The notes under the pieces are model-generated. The model saw nothing but the letters and a program-made list of their open reading frames with translations, ran no database searches and was not told the DNA's origin. Source: JACQFK01 sp964619955 (GTDB taxonomy: Bacteria; Planctomycetota; MHYJ01; JACPRB01). Taken from it: a stretch of 64,000 nt of DNA. Below, in pieces: positions 1-8,724 of the stretch. Made by a program: the position numbers and the translations under genes. The DNA lies in assembly GCA_964619955.1 (NCBI GenBank), contig CAZUJF010000001.1, positions 124,001 to 188,000 on the forward strand. Reading direction: 5' to 3'. Each line of letters starts with the position of its first letter. Position 1 is the first letter of the stretch.

Positions 1-2077
1 CCGTGTCGGCCACCAGCAGCAGGGAGTCGCTCTCGGGCTCCACCTCAAGGACGAGCCGGTCCGTTTCGCGAAGCTTCCAGGCGACGCGGCCGCGCGCGCC
101 CTGCGGGGAGGGAGGATCGGGCCCTTCGATGACGACCTCCCGATGCGGATCGAAAGCGGGGTCGCGCAGGAGGCGTTCGGCCTCCTCCGGGCCGGCGGCG
201 GAGCGGACCGCGCCCACGAGGCGCGCGCGGGGAAGGATCCGGCGGTTGTCGTAGACGTCCACGCGCCCCGCTCGGGCCGCTTTGACGAAGCGCGATGGCG
301 GCTCCAATCCGGGCGGCAGATAGAGCCGCGCGACGTTGGCGGCATCGAGGAGCGGCGAGTCGAAGCGGCTGAAGCCGAGCGTCCGGCCGGCGGGGCTGAA
401 CGCGGCCCCGGCGGCCCGGGCGTAGGCGCTGCTGCGATCGGGCAGGATGGATTCGAAGCCCCCGGCGCTTTCGACGCCCCAGAGCGTGAGCAGGTTGTGA
501 CCGGTGACGAGGTCGCCCTCCCACTCCTCCGAGCGGGTGGAGCGGGCATCGGTGCCGAGCAGGCCGAGTCCCCGCCAGGGTCTCTCCAGGGGCGGCGGCA
601 GGGCGAGGGCGGCAGGGGGCCGGCTCAGGATCTCCGGATCGGCATGCCAGTTGCCGAGGACGAAGGGCGGCAGGAGTTCGAAGAGGATCGCGGCGAAGGC
701 GAGGCCGGCCGCGGCCCGCGGAAAGCGCGTGAGTGTGAACGCGGCGCCCGTGGCGAGGCCGAACCCGACCAGCGTTTCCAGGGCGGCGCCGTTGCCCAAA
801 CGCGCGGGTCCGATCCCGAGGGTGCAGGCGGCCAGGAACGCGAGCGAGACGCCGAGCAGGATCCACGGCAGACGGCCGGGTCCGCGGGCCGCGAGCCGAT
901 CCCAGCCTTCCGCCGCCAGCAGGACCCCCGCGAACCCGGCGACGTAGATCCAGCGTGCGGACGGGCTCAGGTTGAGGAGGGGAAGCGCCCCCATCAGCCC
1001 CGCCAGCGGTTTGACGAAGGCGACGGCCAGGGCCGAGAGGGCCAGCAGGGTGAGGAAGCGGGACCGGGGTTCGCGCCGGCCTTCGATGGCGCCGGCCGCG
1101 GAGAGCGCGAGGATCGCCAAACCGGTGTAGGTCGTGAATTCGAACTCCCAGGCGGGTCCTGGAAACCAGACTTTGCCGAGCAGCACCCCGGCGGCATGAC
1201 CGAAGAGGCGAAGGGGGTGGGCGTAGAGGGAGAGCGTGTCGAATCCGGGATCCCGGTACCCGTTCGTGATCGAATCGAGGCGGGTCAGGACGGCGGCGAG
1301 CCCGGTGCCGACCGAGAGGAGGACGAAGATCAATCCAAAGCGGAGGATGAAGGGGCGGTCAACGGGGTGCCGGACGGCTTCGAGGGCGATCCATCCCGTC
1401 AGCACGAGGAAGAACAGCAGCGCGAACTGGGGATGGCTGCCGAGGATCGCCAGGCCGAAGAGGCCGCCGGCCGCGGCGGCGCCGGGCAGCCGGCGCGATT
1501 CCAGTCCGAGGACGATCGAACGCAGGGCCAGCGGTCCGAATACGGATAAAGCGGCGAGGATGCCGGTGGAGAACCAGATGGAATGATAGCCGAGCAGCAT
1601 CCAGGCGAGGCCGCCGGCGGTCGCGGCCGGCAGGGAGCGCCCCAGCGTGCGAAGCAGGGCGAGCATCGCGACGCCCGAGCCGAAGAAGTGCAGGAGCAGA
1701 TTGAGTTCGTAGGCCGCGTCGGGGGGAAGCAGGCGGTGGAGGATCAGGTGGGGGGGGTAGAAGGGGTTGAGCATCGTGTCCGCATAGGCCGGCAGGCCGC
1801 AGGCCAGATCCGGATTCCAAAGGCGCAGTTCCCCCTGTTTGAGCCCCTCGTTGTAGCGGTGGAGATGCGGGCGGAGCAGGACGAGGCTGTCGCTGACGCG
1901 GACGTGCCGGTCGTCGGAGGGGAAGAGGGGCCGGGGAGCCTGCACGGGCCGGCCGAGCTGCGCCTCCACGACCGCCACGGGAAAGAGGGTGTGGCCGAAG
2001 CAGAGGAATTTCCAGAAGACCGCGAAGGTCGTTGCGGCGAAGAGGAGGAGCGGCAGGGAGCGTTTCAAGGGCCCCAT
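1..2077 (-). CDS. YfhO-family multi-pass membrane protein, C-terminus beyond window
   Basis: Reading the minus strand from ATG at 2077 gives an open frame that is still open at base 1, so about 692 residues are visible and the 3' end is missing. The N-terminus is a membrane segment (residues about 5-25) followed by a soluble loop containing WNPDLACGLP, then roughly ten hydrophobic helices, and from about residue 450 a soluble extracytoplasmic part. This layout, and the loop wording (W-P-F-YPP-like), fit the YfhO/GT-C fold membrane proteins that transfer sugars from polyprenyl carriers to surface polymers. Substrate cannot be told. No clear Shine-Dalgarno site precedes the ATG, and a terminator hairpin lies just upstream, so this gene needs its own promoter or reads through. 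The assignment to a GT-C-like family is firm; a precise role is not. Confidence 0.8.
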   Translation of the reverse strand, partial: MGPLKRSLPLLLFAATTFAVFWKFLCFGHTLFPVAVVEAQLGRPVQAPRPLFPSDDRHVRVSDSLVLLRPHLHRYNEGLKQGELRLWNPDLACGLPAYADTMLNPFYPPHLILHRLLPPDAAYELNLLLHFFGSGVAMLALLRTLGRSLPAATAGGLAWMLLGYHSIWFSTGILAALSVFGPLALRSIVLGLESRRLPGAAAAGGLFGLAILGSHPQFALLFFLVLTGWIALEAVRHPVDRPFILRFGLIFVLLSVGTGLAAVLTRLDSITNGYRDPGFDTLSLYAHPLRLFGHAAGVLLGKVWFPGPAWEFEFTTYTGLAILALSAAGAIEGRREPRSRFLTLLALSALAVAFVKPLAGLMGALPLLNLSPSARWIYVAGFAGVLLAAEGWDRLAARGPGRLPWILLGVSLAFLAACTLGIGPARLGNGAALETLVGFGLATGAAFTLTRFPRAAAGLAFAAILFELLPPFVLGNWHADPEILSRPPAALALPPPLERPWRGLGLLGTDARSTRSEEWEGDLVTGHNLLTLWGVESAGGFESILPDRSSAYARAAGAAFSPAGRTLGFSRFDSPLLDAANVARLYLPPGLEPPSRFVKAARAGRVDVYDNRRILPRARLVGAVRSAAGPEEAERLLRDPAFDPHREVVIEGPDPPSPQGARGRVAWKLRETDRLVLEVEPESDSLLLVADT

Positions 2078-2094
2078 GATAGCGGCGAAGCGGC

Positions 2095-2131
2095 AAAAAA
2101 AAGGGCCCCGCCGGTCCGGCCGGCGGGGCCC
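2095..2131 (-). terminator. Rho-independent terminator of the pseudopilin gene
   Basis: On the minus strand a 12-bp GC stem (GGGCCCCGCCGG with its complement, loop of about 4-5 bases) is followed by eight T. It sits 20 bases after the stop codon of the pseudopilin gene and just before the YfhO-like gene. Confidence 0.85.
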
Positions 2132-2150
2132 TCATGAATGCAGATCGGTT

Positions 2151-2705
2151 CTAACGCTTGGGCGGGTTCTTGCTCTCGTTGATCATCCTGCTCCAGTCGT
2201 CCCCGGTCATTTCGAGGACGCCCCCGGATTTCGTCAGCACGTTGCCCGTCTGGATGCTGGTGTCGCCTTCCTGGTGGTTTTCGGGATCGTCGCAGCCGAC
2301 CGGATCCCCGGAGCCCAGCCGCCCGATGGTGTTGCCGGGGCCCCAGTACTGGATGTCGCCCGTGTCCTCGGCCCTCACGTTGCAGAGGAAGATTTCACGG
2401 GTCGACTCGTCGACGAGCGGCGGGTTCACGGAGGTCAGGACCCCCCAGAACGCCGTGCCCTGGGCGACGGGCATGGACTTCATGCGACCGCCGAACTGGC
2501 TCATGTAGACGGTCTGCAGCGTCCACATCTGCTTGAGATTGTTGGCGCACGCAGTCACTCGCGCACGGGTGATCGCCTTGGTGATCGCCGGCAGTAGTAG
2601 GGCCGCAAGAATGCCGATAATGACGATCACGACCAGCAGTTCGACCAAGGTGAAACCCGAACGACGGTGACCCCGGCGGCCATCAGCCCCTGTTTTACGG
2701 GTCAT
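2151..2705 (-). CDS. Prepilin-type protein (type IV pseudopilin / T2SS G-like) with GNVLTK C-terminal motif
   Basis: The 184-residue protein has a short basic leader ending in RRSG, then the prepilin peptidase site G|FTLVELLVV and a hydrophobic helix, the hallmark of type II secretion and type IV pilin proteins. After cleavage and N-methylation it would assemble in the envelope. The start at 2705 is chosen because GGAGG lies 9 bases upstream; an ATG at 2714 abuts that site directly and is less likely. The C-terminal half contains a C-x-V ... Y-x-GP ... GDP ... NH ... GNVLTK[ST]G series that recurs in the protein encoded at 16749-17225, so the two are probably related minor pilins. Its own terminator follows. 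Partner and function are unknown. Confidence 0.85.
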   Translation of the reverse strand: MTRKTGADGRRGHRRSGFTLVELLVVIVIIGILAALLLPAITKAITRARVTACANNLKQMWTLQTVYMSQFGGRMKSMPVAQGTAFWGVLTSVNPPLVDESTREIFLCNVRAEDTGDIQYWGPGNTIGRLGSGDPVGCDDPENHQEGDTSIQTGNVLTKSGGVLEMTGDDWSRMINESKNPPKR

Positions 2706-2812
2706 CCGAGACATCCTCCAAAAAGCGTCACGGCCGCCTCCCGCCGACAAAGCGGTCGGACACCGGCCTTCAATAGTCTAACGCGGAACGGGGCGGGGGC
2801 GCAAAAGATTCG

Positions 2813-3400
2813 CTAAACCCGGCGGGGGCGGTGGTCGTGGCGGTAGGGCGCCTCCGCTTCGCAGACGTCGCAGAAGCGGGTCCGGTGGCAGTCGTGGCCC
2901 CCCCGCGAGGCGCGCTCCCCGGCGCAGTCCCGGCAGAAGCGGGACAGGCCGCAGATGTGGCGCTCGCTGGCGTCGATCTCGCAGCGCGGGCAGAACCAAC
3001 CCTTCGATCGGCAGAGATGCTCCGTGCCGGCATCCTCCCCGCACAGGGTGCAGAGCGTGCTGCGGGCGCAGACATGGCGCGGTCCGCCCTCGACCGGCCG
3101 CAGGGAGTTGCGGCAGAACTCGGAGGTGCACATGCGGGTTTCGCCGCAGCGGTGGCCCTCCACGGACTCCCGGCGGCAGACGGGGCAGAGCCGGGTGCGC
3201 TCGCACTGGTGGAAGTCGGCCGCGTCGGAGGAGCAGCGTCCGCACCAGCGCGTGAGGCCGCAGGCATGGCGGGCGGAGGACCAGGCGCCGCACTTGCCGC
3301 AGGCCCGGGGGCCCGGAGCCTTCACCGCGGCGGCCGTCGCCTTGTCCTTTTCGCAGGCGCCGAGGACGAGGCAGAGGAGGACGGCCAGGGAATGCTTCAT
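2813..3400 (-). CDS. Secreted lipoprotein with eight CxxC...HxC repeats
   Basis: The 195-residue product starts with MKHSLAVLL and a lipobox ending LGAC, so it should be a lipid-anchored envelope protein. The rest is eight tandem units of about 20 residues: C-x2-C (C-x4-C in unit four), 5-11 residues, H-x-C, then about five residues to the next unit. I count 23 cysteines besides the lipid-bearing one; the last unit ends RHDHR in place of HxC. This pattern suits CCHC zinc binding, repeated. I recognise no named family. The gene overlaps the stop of the phosphomannomutase gene by four bases (ATGA), so the two are co-transcribed. A longer paralogue lies at 37550-38239. Function is unknown: metal storage, metal sensing or a zinc-ribbon scaffold are guesses. 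Confidence 0.75.
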   Translation of the reverse strand: MKHSLAVLLCLVLGACEKDKATAAAVKAPGPRACGKCGAWSSARHACGLTRWCGRCSSDAADFHQCERTRLCPVCRRESVEGHRCGETRMCTSEFCRNSLRPVEGGPRHVCARSTLCTLCGEDAGTEHLCRSKGWFCPRCEIDASERHICGLSRFCRDCAGERASRGGHDCHRTRFCDVCEAEAPYRHDHRPRRV

Positions 3401-4704
3401 ACCGGGCTTCCAAGGATTCGATAGAGGCGGGCGCGGGAGTGTTCCAGCCCCTCCCGCGTGGCGGCCTCCAGGTTGAGGCGGATGTAGGGCTCGGTGTTCG
3501 ACGGGCGGACGTTGAACCACCAGTCCGCGTATTCGACGGTGATGCCGTCGAGCGCATCCTGGCGCCCGTCCTTGAACGTCTCCACGATCTCGTTCATCAC
3601 GACGGCCTTGTCGGCCACCTTGAAGTTTACCTCGCCCGAGCAGAACGTGCGTTTCAGGGGCGAAAGAAGTTCCGGCAGCGGGCGGTTCTCGCGGGCCACG
3701 ACGTCGAGCAGCTTGACGAAGGCCATCAGGCCGGAGTCGGCGAACCAGTGGTCCCGGAAGTAGTAATGCCCCGACACCTCGCCGCCGAGGACGGCGTCGT
3801 GTTTCTTCATCGTCTCCTTGATGAAGGAGTGGCCGACGCGTTCGCGGATCGGACGGCCCCCGAGCTTGAGGATCTCCTCCGGAACGACATGGCTGGAGCG
3901 GAGATCGTAGACCACGGCGGCCCCGGGGGAGCGGCGCAGCTCCGCGCGGGCCAGGAGGACGGTGAGCAGGTCGCCCGGGATGCGCTCCCCGCCGGGCGAG
4001 AGGAACATGCAGCGGTCGCCGTCGCCGTCGAAGGCCGCCCCGAGGTCCGCGCCCGTGCGGATCATGGCCTCGCGAAGGTCGGCGATGTTCTCGTCCTTCA
4101 AGGGGTTGGGTTCGTGCGTGGGGAAGGTGCCGTCGGGTTTCCAGCAGAGCCGGATGAATTCCACGGGCAGGTCGCCGAAGATCGCGTCGAAGTGCTCGCC
4201 GACGGCGCCGTGGGCGCAGTCCACGGCGATCTTGAGCCTGGGGGCGCGTTCGAGGTGGCGCCGGAGATGGTCGCGGTATTCCTTCTGGAGCGGGCGTGCC
4301 GTCACGGTGGAGCCGCCGGGGGCGGGCTTCGCCGTCAGCGCCTCGATCTCCTTCAGTCCCGTGCGCTCGCCGAGGGGGAAGGCCTTCTCGCGGCAGAGCT
4401 TGAAGCCGATGTCGCCCGGGGGATTGTGCGAGGCGGTCACCATGATGCCGCCGTCGAGGCCCAGATGGCCGACGGCGAAGTAGAGCATGGGCGTGGTGCA
4501 GAGGCCGATGTCGACGACCTCGCAGCCGGCGCCGCGGGCGACGGCGGCGGCGATCGAGGGGGCGGAGAGGCGCGCGTCGCGGCCGACGGCGATGCGCTTG
4601 GCTCCGAGGAATCTCACGACCGCGCCGCCGAGGCGTTCGGCCAGGGCCTCGTCGATCTCGGAGGGATAGCGGCCGCGGACGTCGTAGGCTTTGAAGATCG
4701 GCAT
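3397..4704 (-). CDS. manB: Phosphomannomutase/phosphoglucomutase
   Basis: This 435-residue alpha-D-phosphohexomutase interconverts hexose 6- and 1-phosphates and so feeds nucleotide-sugar synthesis (GDP-mannose or UDP-glucose) in the cytoplasm. The phosphoserine loop TASHNP is near residue 105, the magnesium loop DGDGDR near 240, the sugar-specificity loop (GEVSGHYYF) near 315, and the phosphate-binding RPSNTEPYIR near 405. Length and domain order are those of the AlgC/ManB family. Which hexose is preferred cannot be read from sequence. The GDP-L-fucose synthase at the far edge of the window makes a mannose route plausible. The start codon lies six bases after a TATAAT hexamer, implying a leaderless transcript, and the gene overlaps the downstream Cys-repeat lipoprotein by four bases. 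Confidence 0.92.
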   Translation of the reverse strand: MPIFKAYDVRGRYPSEIDEALAERLGGAVVRFLGAKRIAVGRDARLSAPSIAAAVARGAGCEVVDIGLCTTPMLYFAVGHLGLDGGIMVTASHNPPGDIGFKLCREKAFPLGERTGLKEIEALTAKPAPGGSTVTARPLQKEYRDHLRRHLERAPRLKIAVDCAHGAVGEHFDAIFGDLPVEFIRLCWKPDGTFPTHEPNPLKDENIADLREAMIRTGADLGAAFDGDGDRCMFLSPGGERIPGDLLTVLLARAELRRSPGAAVVYDLRSSHVVPEEILKLGGRPIRERVGHSFIKETMKKHDAVLGGEVSGHYYFRDHWFADSGLMAFVKLLDVVARENRPLPELLSPLKRTFCSGEVNFKVADKAVVMNEIVETFKDGRQDALDGITVEYADWWFNVRPSNTEPYIRLNLEAATREGLEHSRARLYRILGSPV

Positions 4705-4710
4705 GGGGGG

Positions 4711-4716
4711 ATTATA
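4711..4716 (-). promoter_or_regulatory. -10 hexamer of leaderless promoter for phosphomannomutase
   Basis: A perfect TATAAT on the minus strand ends six bases before the ATG at 4704, so transcription would begin at or next to the start codon. A TTGACA at 4724-4729 is only seven bases away and cannot be its -35; no good -35 is seen at 17 bases. Confidence 0.6.
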
Positions 4717-4725
4717 CGGGGGCTG

Positions 4726-5136
4726 TCAACGCGGGCGGAGCCGGTTCAGGCCCCGGCGGGCCTCCTCGAGCTCCTCCCGCAGCGGATATTCGAGAAGGAA
4801 CTTCTCGTAGAGATCCGCGGCCTCCGCGACGCGCCCCGATTCTTCGAGCGCGGCCGCGAGCCGGAAGAGGGCGGCGGGGCGGCGGGCGTCCCCGGGGCAG
4901 CGGTCGTAGAAGCGCCGGTAGGCGGCGGCCGCGCGTTCGGGTCGCCCGGTGGCGCTGCAGAGGTCGCCCACGCGGAGCAGGGTCGCCCTGGAGGCCTCGG
5001 AATCGGGGTCGCGATCGGCGCGGCCGAGATACACGTCGATCATCGGATTCGAGACCAGGAACACGGCGAGGGCGCCGAGCGGGATCAGCGCGAGCGCCGC
5101 GCCCAGGAGGCCCTTCTTGAGGCGGGGGCGGTTCAT
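4726..5136 (-). CDS. Small membrane-anchored TPR protein
   Basis: The 136-residue protein has one N-terminal membrane segment (residues about 8-28, LLGAALALIPLGALAVFLV) and then about three helical repeats of tetratricopeptide type, including AAAYRRFYDRCPGD and AADLYEKFLLEYP. It should sit in the inner membrane with its repeats outside the cytoplasm and act as a protein-protein adaptor. It follows the vWA protein gene by nine bases and precedes phosphomannomutase by 21 bases, so it belongs to the rhomboid-vWA-TPR gene string. BatB/BatC-like sets combine vWA and TPR proteins in the same way, which is a loose parallel only. Confidence 0.7.
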   Translation of the reverse strand: MNRPRLKKGLLGAALALIPLGALAVFLVSNPMIDVYLGRADRDPDSEASRATLLRVGDLCSATGRPERAAAAYRRFYDRCPGDARRPAALFRLAAALEESGRVAEAADLYEKFLLEYPLREELEEARRGLNRLRPR

Positions 5137-5145
5137 GACGTGATG

Positions 5146-7278
5146 TTACCGCCCCCCGGCCTTCCAGAAGGTCGCGATCGCGAGGTCGGCGAAGAGCAGC
5201 AGGAGCGCGGCGAGGAGAAAGGTGTTCCGTCCGCTGCGGGACCCCTGGCGTCGGGGACGGGGAAGCGCCTCCAGGCCCGCCAGGGAGTCGAGGCGCCGCC
5301 CGCCGGTCTCGGCGGCGAGGCGCTCCAGGGCGGGGAGATCCACGCCCAGATGCTCGAATTCGGGGGGACAGGCCGGCAGGAGCAGGGCGCGGGCCCGGCC
5401 CAGCCGGACCAGCACGGATTTCGAGAGGTCGCCGGGCAGGCGGCCTTCCCAGAGTCCGGGGCCGCTCTGGCGGAGGGGGATGGGCCCCAGGTCGGAGGCG
5501 GCCGTCAGTTCGGGCGGACCCGATCCGCGGGCTTGCACCCGGGATCCTTCGATGGAGAGGCGCAAGGCAGCGCCTTCGCCGATCAGATAATCCAGGGTCT
5601 GTCCAAGGAGGCGCTCGAATCCGGCGCCCAGGGGGAACGCGAGCGTGCCCACGCGCCCCAAGCCCTCGGCGCGGAAGGCGAGCACGGGATCCTCCGCGGG
5701 AGCCCGGCCGATCACCGCCGCCACCTGGGCATCCGCCCGGGCGCTGCCGCGAAAGATCTTCGCCGGGGCCAGGCGGGGCAGCCCGCGCACGGCCGGATGA
5801 TCCCGGTACTCCAGGGGCCCGCCGCCGCGTTCCGTCTCCTTGATGCCGGCGAAGAGGCGGGTGAACGCGGCGTCGAGCGCCGTCCAGTCCCGGATCGCGA
5901 TGTGCTCCCCCACGTCGACTTTCTTCCCGGGGGTGATGATCGTCAATCCGATGCCGTTGAGACGCCGGACGGCTTCACGGCGCATTTCGGGCTTCTCCTC
6001 GCCGGAGGTCTCCCCGTCGCTCAGCAGCAGGATGTGTTTGCGCCCCGCCGGGCGCGTCTCGAGATGAAGGCGCGCGCGGTCGATGCCCGCGGCGAGGTGC
6101 GTCCCGCCCGTGGCCCGGGCCCGTTTGAGGTCCGTCAGGGATCCGAGCAGTTCCGCGTGCTCGGCGAACGTCATGGCGACGACGTCGTCCTTCGGATCGA
6201 AGAAGCGGCGGGCTTCGATGACGAAGGGGACGATGAGGTCGAGCTTGCCCGGCTCGTTCATGCTGCCGGAAACGTCGACGCCGAAGACGACGGCCACGCG
6301 CTGGTCTGGGAGGGGGCTGAGCGGGGAGATCTCCCCCAAGGGCGTGGACTGCCAGCGGGACAGCCCCGCGGAGCCCCCCGTCAGGAGCAGGGCGCCGCCG
6401 GCGCGGACCCAGGCGCGCAGGCGCTCCTGGGCTTCCGGCGCAAGGTCGGCGTCGGACGCGATGACCGCATCGAAATCCGCGAGGGCGGGGGGCAGGGCGG
6501 CGCGGATCCAGTCGGTGCCCGGCAGGTCCGGAAGCGCCCCGCCCAGCACGAGGACGCGGCGACGTTCCGAGCGGAGCAGGATGCGGGCCGCGGCGCGGTT
6601 GTTTTCGGGACAGGCGTCGCTGACGTCGAGATGCACCTGGAAGTCCCCGGCGCCGACGCCCTCGAAGCGGACCGTCTGGGGGATGCCGGGGTGCAGGGTC
6701 AGGGCGCGCGAGGCGGCTCCGAGGCTGAGCCTCGCGGGCGTTTCGAACGTGGATTCCACGCTGACCTCGACCGGGGCCGCCTCTCCCGCCGCGAGGTCGG
6801 CGGGGGCCTCGATGCGGACGAGACGGGCGTCCTTCACGGAGAGCGGGCCCAGCGGCAGGACATGGACGGGCACGCCCCGGTCCTTGCAGAGGAACGCGGC
6901 GGTTCCGGCGGAGGCGCGGCCGTCGGAGTGCAGGATGATTTCCGTGGGATTCCGGGCGAGGGCGGCCTCGAGCGCGGCAGAAAGGGAACTCGCGGAGGGA
7001 TCCACGGCGCGGGACTCGAAGGCCACGTCACGACCGAACGAAGCCCAGGTCACGACGTCGTCGCGGCGCGCGAGCTGGCGGTCGCGGGCGATGAGGTCGT
7101 CGCTGTCGCGCGGGGCGAGGGATTCGACGGGGCCGGGGACGAGGACGGAGCCGGAGCGGTCCACCAGATGGATGCGGACACGGGCGTCGTTCCGGGCGGG
7201 GAGCGGCAGGTCGAGCGCGGCGGCGCCGAGGCCGAGGACGAGCAGGATCCGGGTCGAGATGCCTGCGCTGCGCCGCAT
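5146..7278 (-). CDS. Membrane protein with two von Willebrand A-like regions and a GATase-like domain
   Basis: About 710 residues. An N-terminal hydrophobic segment is followed by a first vWA-like region whose metal site reads DRSGS near residue 40, a beta-rich stretch, a glutamine-amidotransferase-like segment (residues about 240-310, RVLVLGGALPDL to AGGALLLTGGSAG), and a canonical vWA domain with the MIDAS motif DVSGSMN near 335 and a DGETSG loop near 415. A single C-terminal membrane helix (LLAALLLLFADLAIATF) closes it. This is the layout of large exported BatA-like vWA proteins common in Planctomycetota. The domains suggest metal-dependent binding of an envelope partner. ATG 7278 is preferred over an in-frame GTG at 7284 because the G-rich ribosome-binding sequence is better placed; the upstream rhomboid stop overlaps this region. 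Confidence 0.8.
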   Translation of the reverse strand: MRRSAGISTRILLVLGLGAAALDLPLPARNDARVRIHLVDRSGSVLVPGPVESLAPRDSDDLIARDRQLARRDDVVTWASFGRDVAFESRAVDPSASSLSAALEAALARNPTEIILHSDGRASAGTAAFLCKDRGVPVHVLPLGPLSVKDARLVRIEAPADLAAGEAAPVEVSVESTFETPARLSLGAASRALTLHPGIPQTVRFEGVGAGDFQVHLDVSDACPENNRAAARILLRSERRRVLVLGGALPDLPGTDWIRAALPPALADFDAVIASDADLAPEAQERLRAWVRAGGALLLTGGSAGLSRWQSTPLGEISPLSPLPDQRVAVVFGVDVSGSMNEPGKLDLIVPFVIEARRFFDPKDDVVAMTFAEHAELLGSLTDLKRARATGGTHLAAGIDRARLHLETRPAGRKHILLLSDGETSGEEKPEMRREAVRRLNGIGLTIITPGKKVDVGEHIAIRDWTALDAAFTRLFAGIKETERGGGPLEYRDHPAVRGLPRLAPAKIFRGSARADAQVAAVIGRAPAEDPVLAFRAEGLGRVGTLAFPLGAGFERLLGQTLDYLIGEGAALRLSIEGSRVQARGSGPPELTAASDLGPIPLRQSGPGLWEGRLPGDLSKSVLVRLGRARALLLPACPPEFEHLGVDLPALERLAAETGGRRLDSLAGLEALPRPRRQGSRSGRNTFLLAALLLLFADLAIATFWKAGGR

Positions 7279-7280
7279 GA

Positions 7281-8678
7281 TCACCCCCGATGGAGGGGCA
7301 CCTGGGACAGGATCAGATTATAGAGCCAGAAGAGGTAGTCGTCGTAGTCTTCCGCGCTCTTGAACGAAAGCCAGCCCCAGTCGCCGCCGTGGGCGAGGAC
7401 GCGGACGCCTTCGTTCAGGGCGGCGCTCTGGCGGAGCTCGATCACCGCGCGCGCGAAGTGTCTGAGGTCGGCGTCGAATTCGGAGCGGGATTCCGGGTCG
7501 GCCTCGGAGTAGGCGACCGTGGGGGCGTCCACGAGGCGGAACGCGACGCGCCGGCTGAGGTAGACGTCCATGAAGGCCTGCCCCCGGACGCGCGCGGCGA
7601 CATAGAGGAAGGGGGAGCTCCAGGCGAGGGAGGAGCTGTCCGTGCCGGCGCGGAGGCGGAGGTTCCGGGGATCCCAGCTCGCCGCATCGACGACGACGGG
7701 GCGGGGCGGCTCGTTGGCGGGGTCCCTCAGGATGAGCGCGGACGGCAGCCCGAGGGTGTGCAGGTCGCGCTGGATGCGTTCGGCGACGATGCGGGGGACG
7801 TCCTTGGCGATGACCCCGCGGGTGGCCTCGATGCGGCGCGCGGCGTCCTGCACGGATTCGCCGGTGTGGGCGGCGCTGATTTCGGCCATGCGTCCGACCC
7901 CGGTGAGGTCGTCGGAGAGCCGGAGCACGGCATAGCTGTCCGCAGGGTTCTCGATCCAGGCGATGCCGGGATCCGCGTCGAGGCTCACGAAGGGCCGGCG
8001 GGTGTCGCTGCCGCGCGAGGCCTCGAGGATGTCCTCGGGCACCGCGCCGCGGGGCCGGCCGGCGGAGAGGACGAGTTTGGCCGCCACGGCGATGGCGACG
8101 CCGGCCAGGAAGCCGCCGATATGCGCGCCGTAGGCCACGTTGCCGACGGAGCTTGCGAGGCTCAGGACGACCTGCTGGACGAACCAGAACCCGATCCAGA
8201 GGAAGGCCGGGGTGCGGACGACCTGGATGAACCCGAACATGAAGAGCATCTTGACGCGGTGGCGCGGGAAGAAGAGCACGTAGGCGCCCATGACGCCGGA
8301 GATGGCGCCGGACGCGCCGAGGGTGGGGAGGGCGGATTGCGGGTTCGAGAGGATGTGGGTCGCGTCGGCGGCCAGTCCGCAGACGAGATAGAAGGCGGCG
8401 TAGCCGAGGTGGCCCAGGCGGTCCTCCACGTTGTCCCCGAAGATCCAGAGGAAGACCATGTTCCCGATGAGGTGCATGAGGTTGGCGTGCAGGAAGAGCG
8501 ACGAGAAGAGGGTGACGGGGTCGAGCTCGGCCGGGATCATGGCCCAGCGGACCAGCACCGGCTGCCGGGGGGTCGGGAAGCAGAAGAGCAGGAACGCGGC
8601 GACGTTGGCGGCCAGCAGGACGTAGTTGACGTACGGCCGCCGCTCGGTGGGGTTCTCGTCGCCGATCGGTATGAACAT
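7281..8678 (-). CDS. Rhomboid-family intramembrane serine protease with C-terminal soluble domain
   Basis: The first 230 residues are a six-helix rhomboid core: the start MFIPIGDENPT, the L1 loop, HANLMHLIGNM, the catalytic serine in GASGAISG and the catalytic histidine in YGAHIGGFLAG. These proteases cut membrane-spanning segments of other proteins. Beyond the core comes a soluble extension of roughly 230 residues with a DUF-like fold I do not recognise; it is rich in arginine and tryptophan. The start at 8678 is chosen because IPIGDENPT is the usual rhomboid beginning; a GTG at 8711 with an upstream GGAAGGGG would add 11 residues. It is first in the minus-strand gene string leading into the vWA and TPR genes, which may encode partners or substrates (inference). 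Confidence 0.88.
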   Translation of the reverse strand: MFIPIGDENPTERRPYVNYVLLAANVAAFLLFCFPTPRQPVLVRWAMIPAELDPVTLFSSLFLHANLMHLIGNMVFLWIFGDNVEDRLGHLGYAAFYLVCGLAADATHILSNPQSALPTLGASGAISGVMGAYVLFFPRHRVKMLFMFGFIQVVRTPAFLWIGFWFVQQVVLSLASSVGNVAYGAHIGGFLAGVAIAVAAKLVLSAGRPRGAVPEDILEASRGSDTRRPFVSLDADPGIAWIENPADSYAVLRLSDDLTGVGRMAEISAAHTGESVQDAARRIEATRGVIAKDVPRIVAERIQRDLHTLGLPSALILRDPANEPPRPVVVDAASWDPRNLRLRAGTDSSSLAWSSPFLYVAARVRGQAFMDVYLSRRVAFRLVDAPTVAYSEADPESRSEFDADLRHFARAVIELRQSAALNEGVRVLAHGGDWGWLSFKSAEDYDDYLFWLYNLILSQVPLHRG

Positions 8679-8724
8679 GGCCGTTGGACGCCGCGCGTCG
8701 CGGGGCGTCACCCCCCTTCCGGGT

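Noticed and set aside
143..1549. A plus-strand frame of 468 codons
   Set aside because: The opposite strand carries the YfhO-like membrane protein with clear hydrophobic helices; this frame is E/G/R-rich shadow.
4724..4729. TTGACA upstream of phosphomannomutase as a -35
   Set aside because: It is only seven bases from the TATAAT, far too short a spacer, and overlaps the TPR gene stop region.
3439..7323. A plus-strand open frame of about 1290 codons
   Set aside because: It is antisense to phosphomannomutase, the TPR gene and the vWA gene, all with recognisable motifs.
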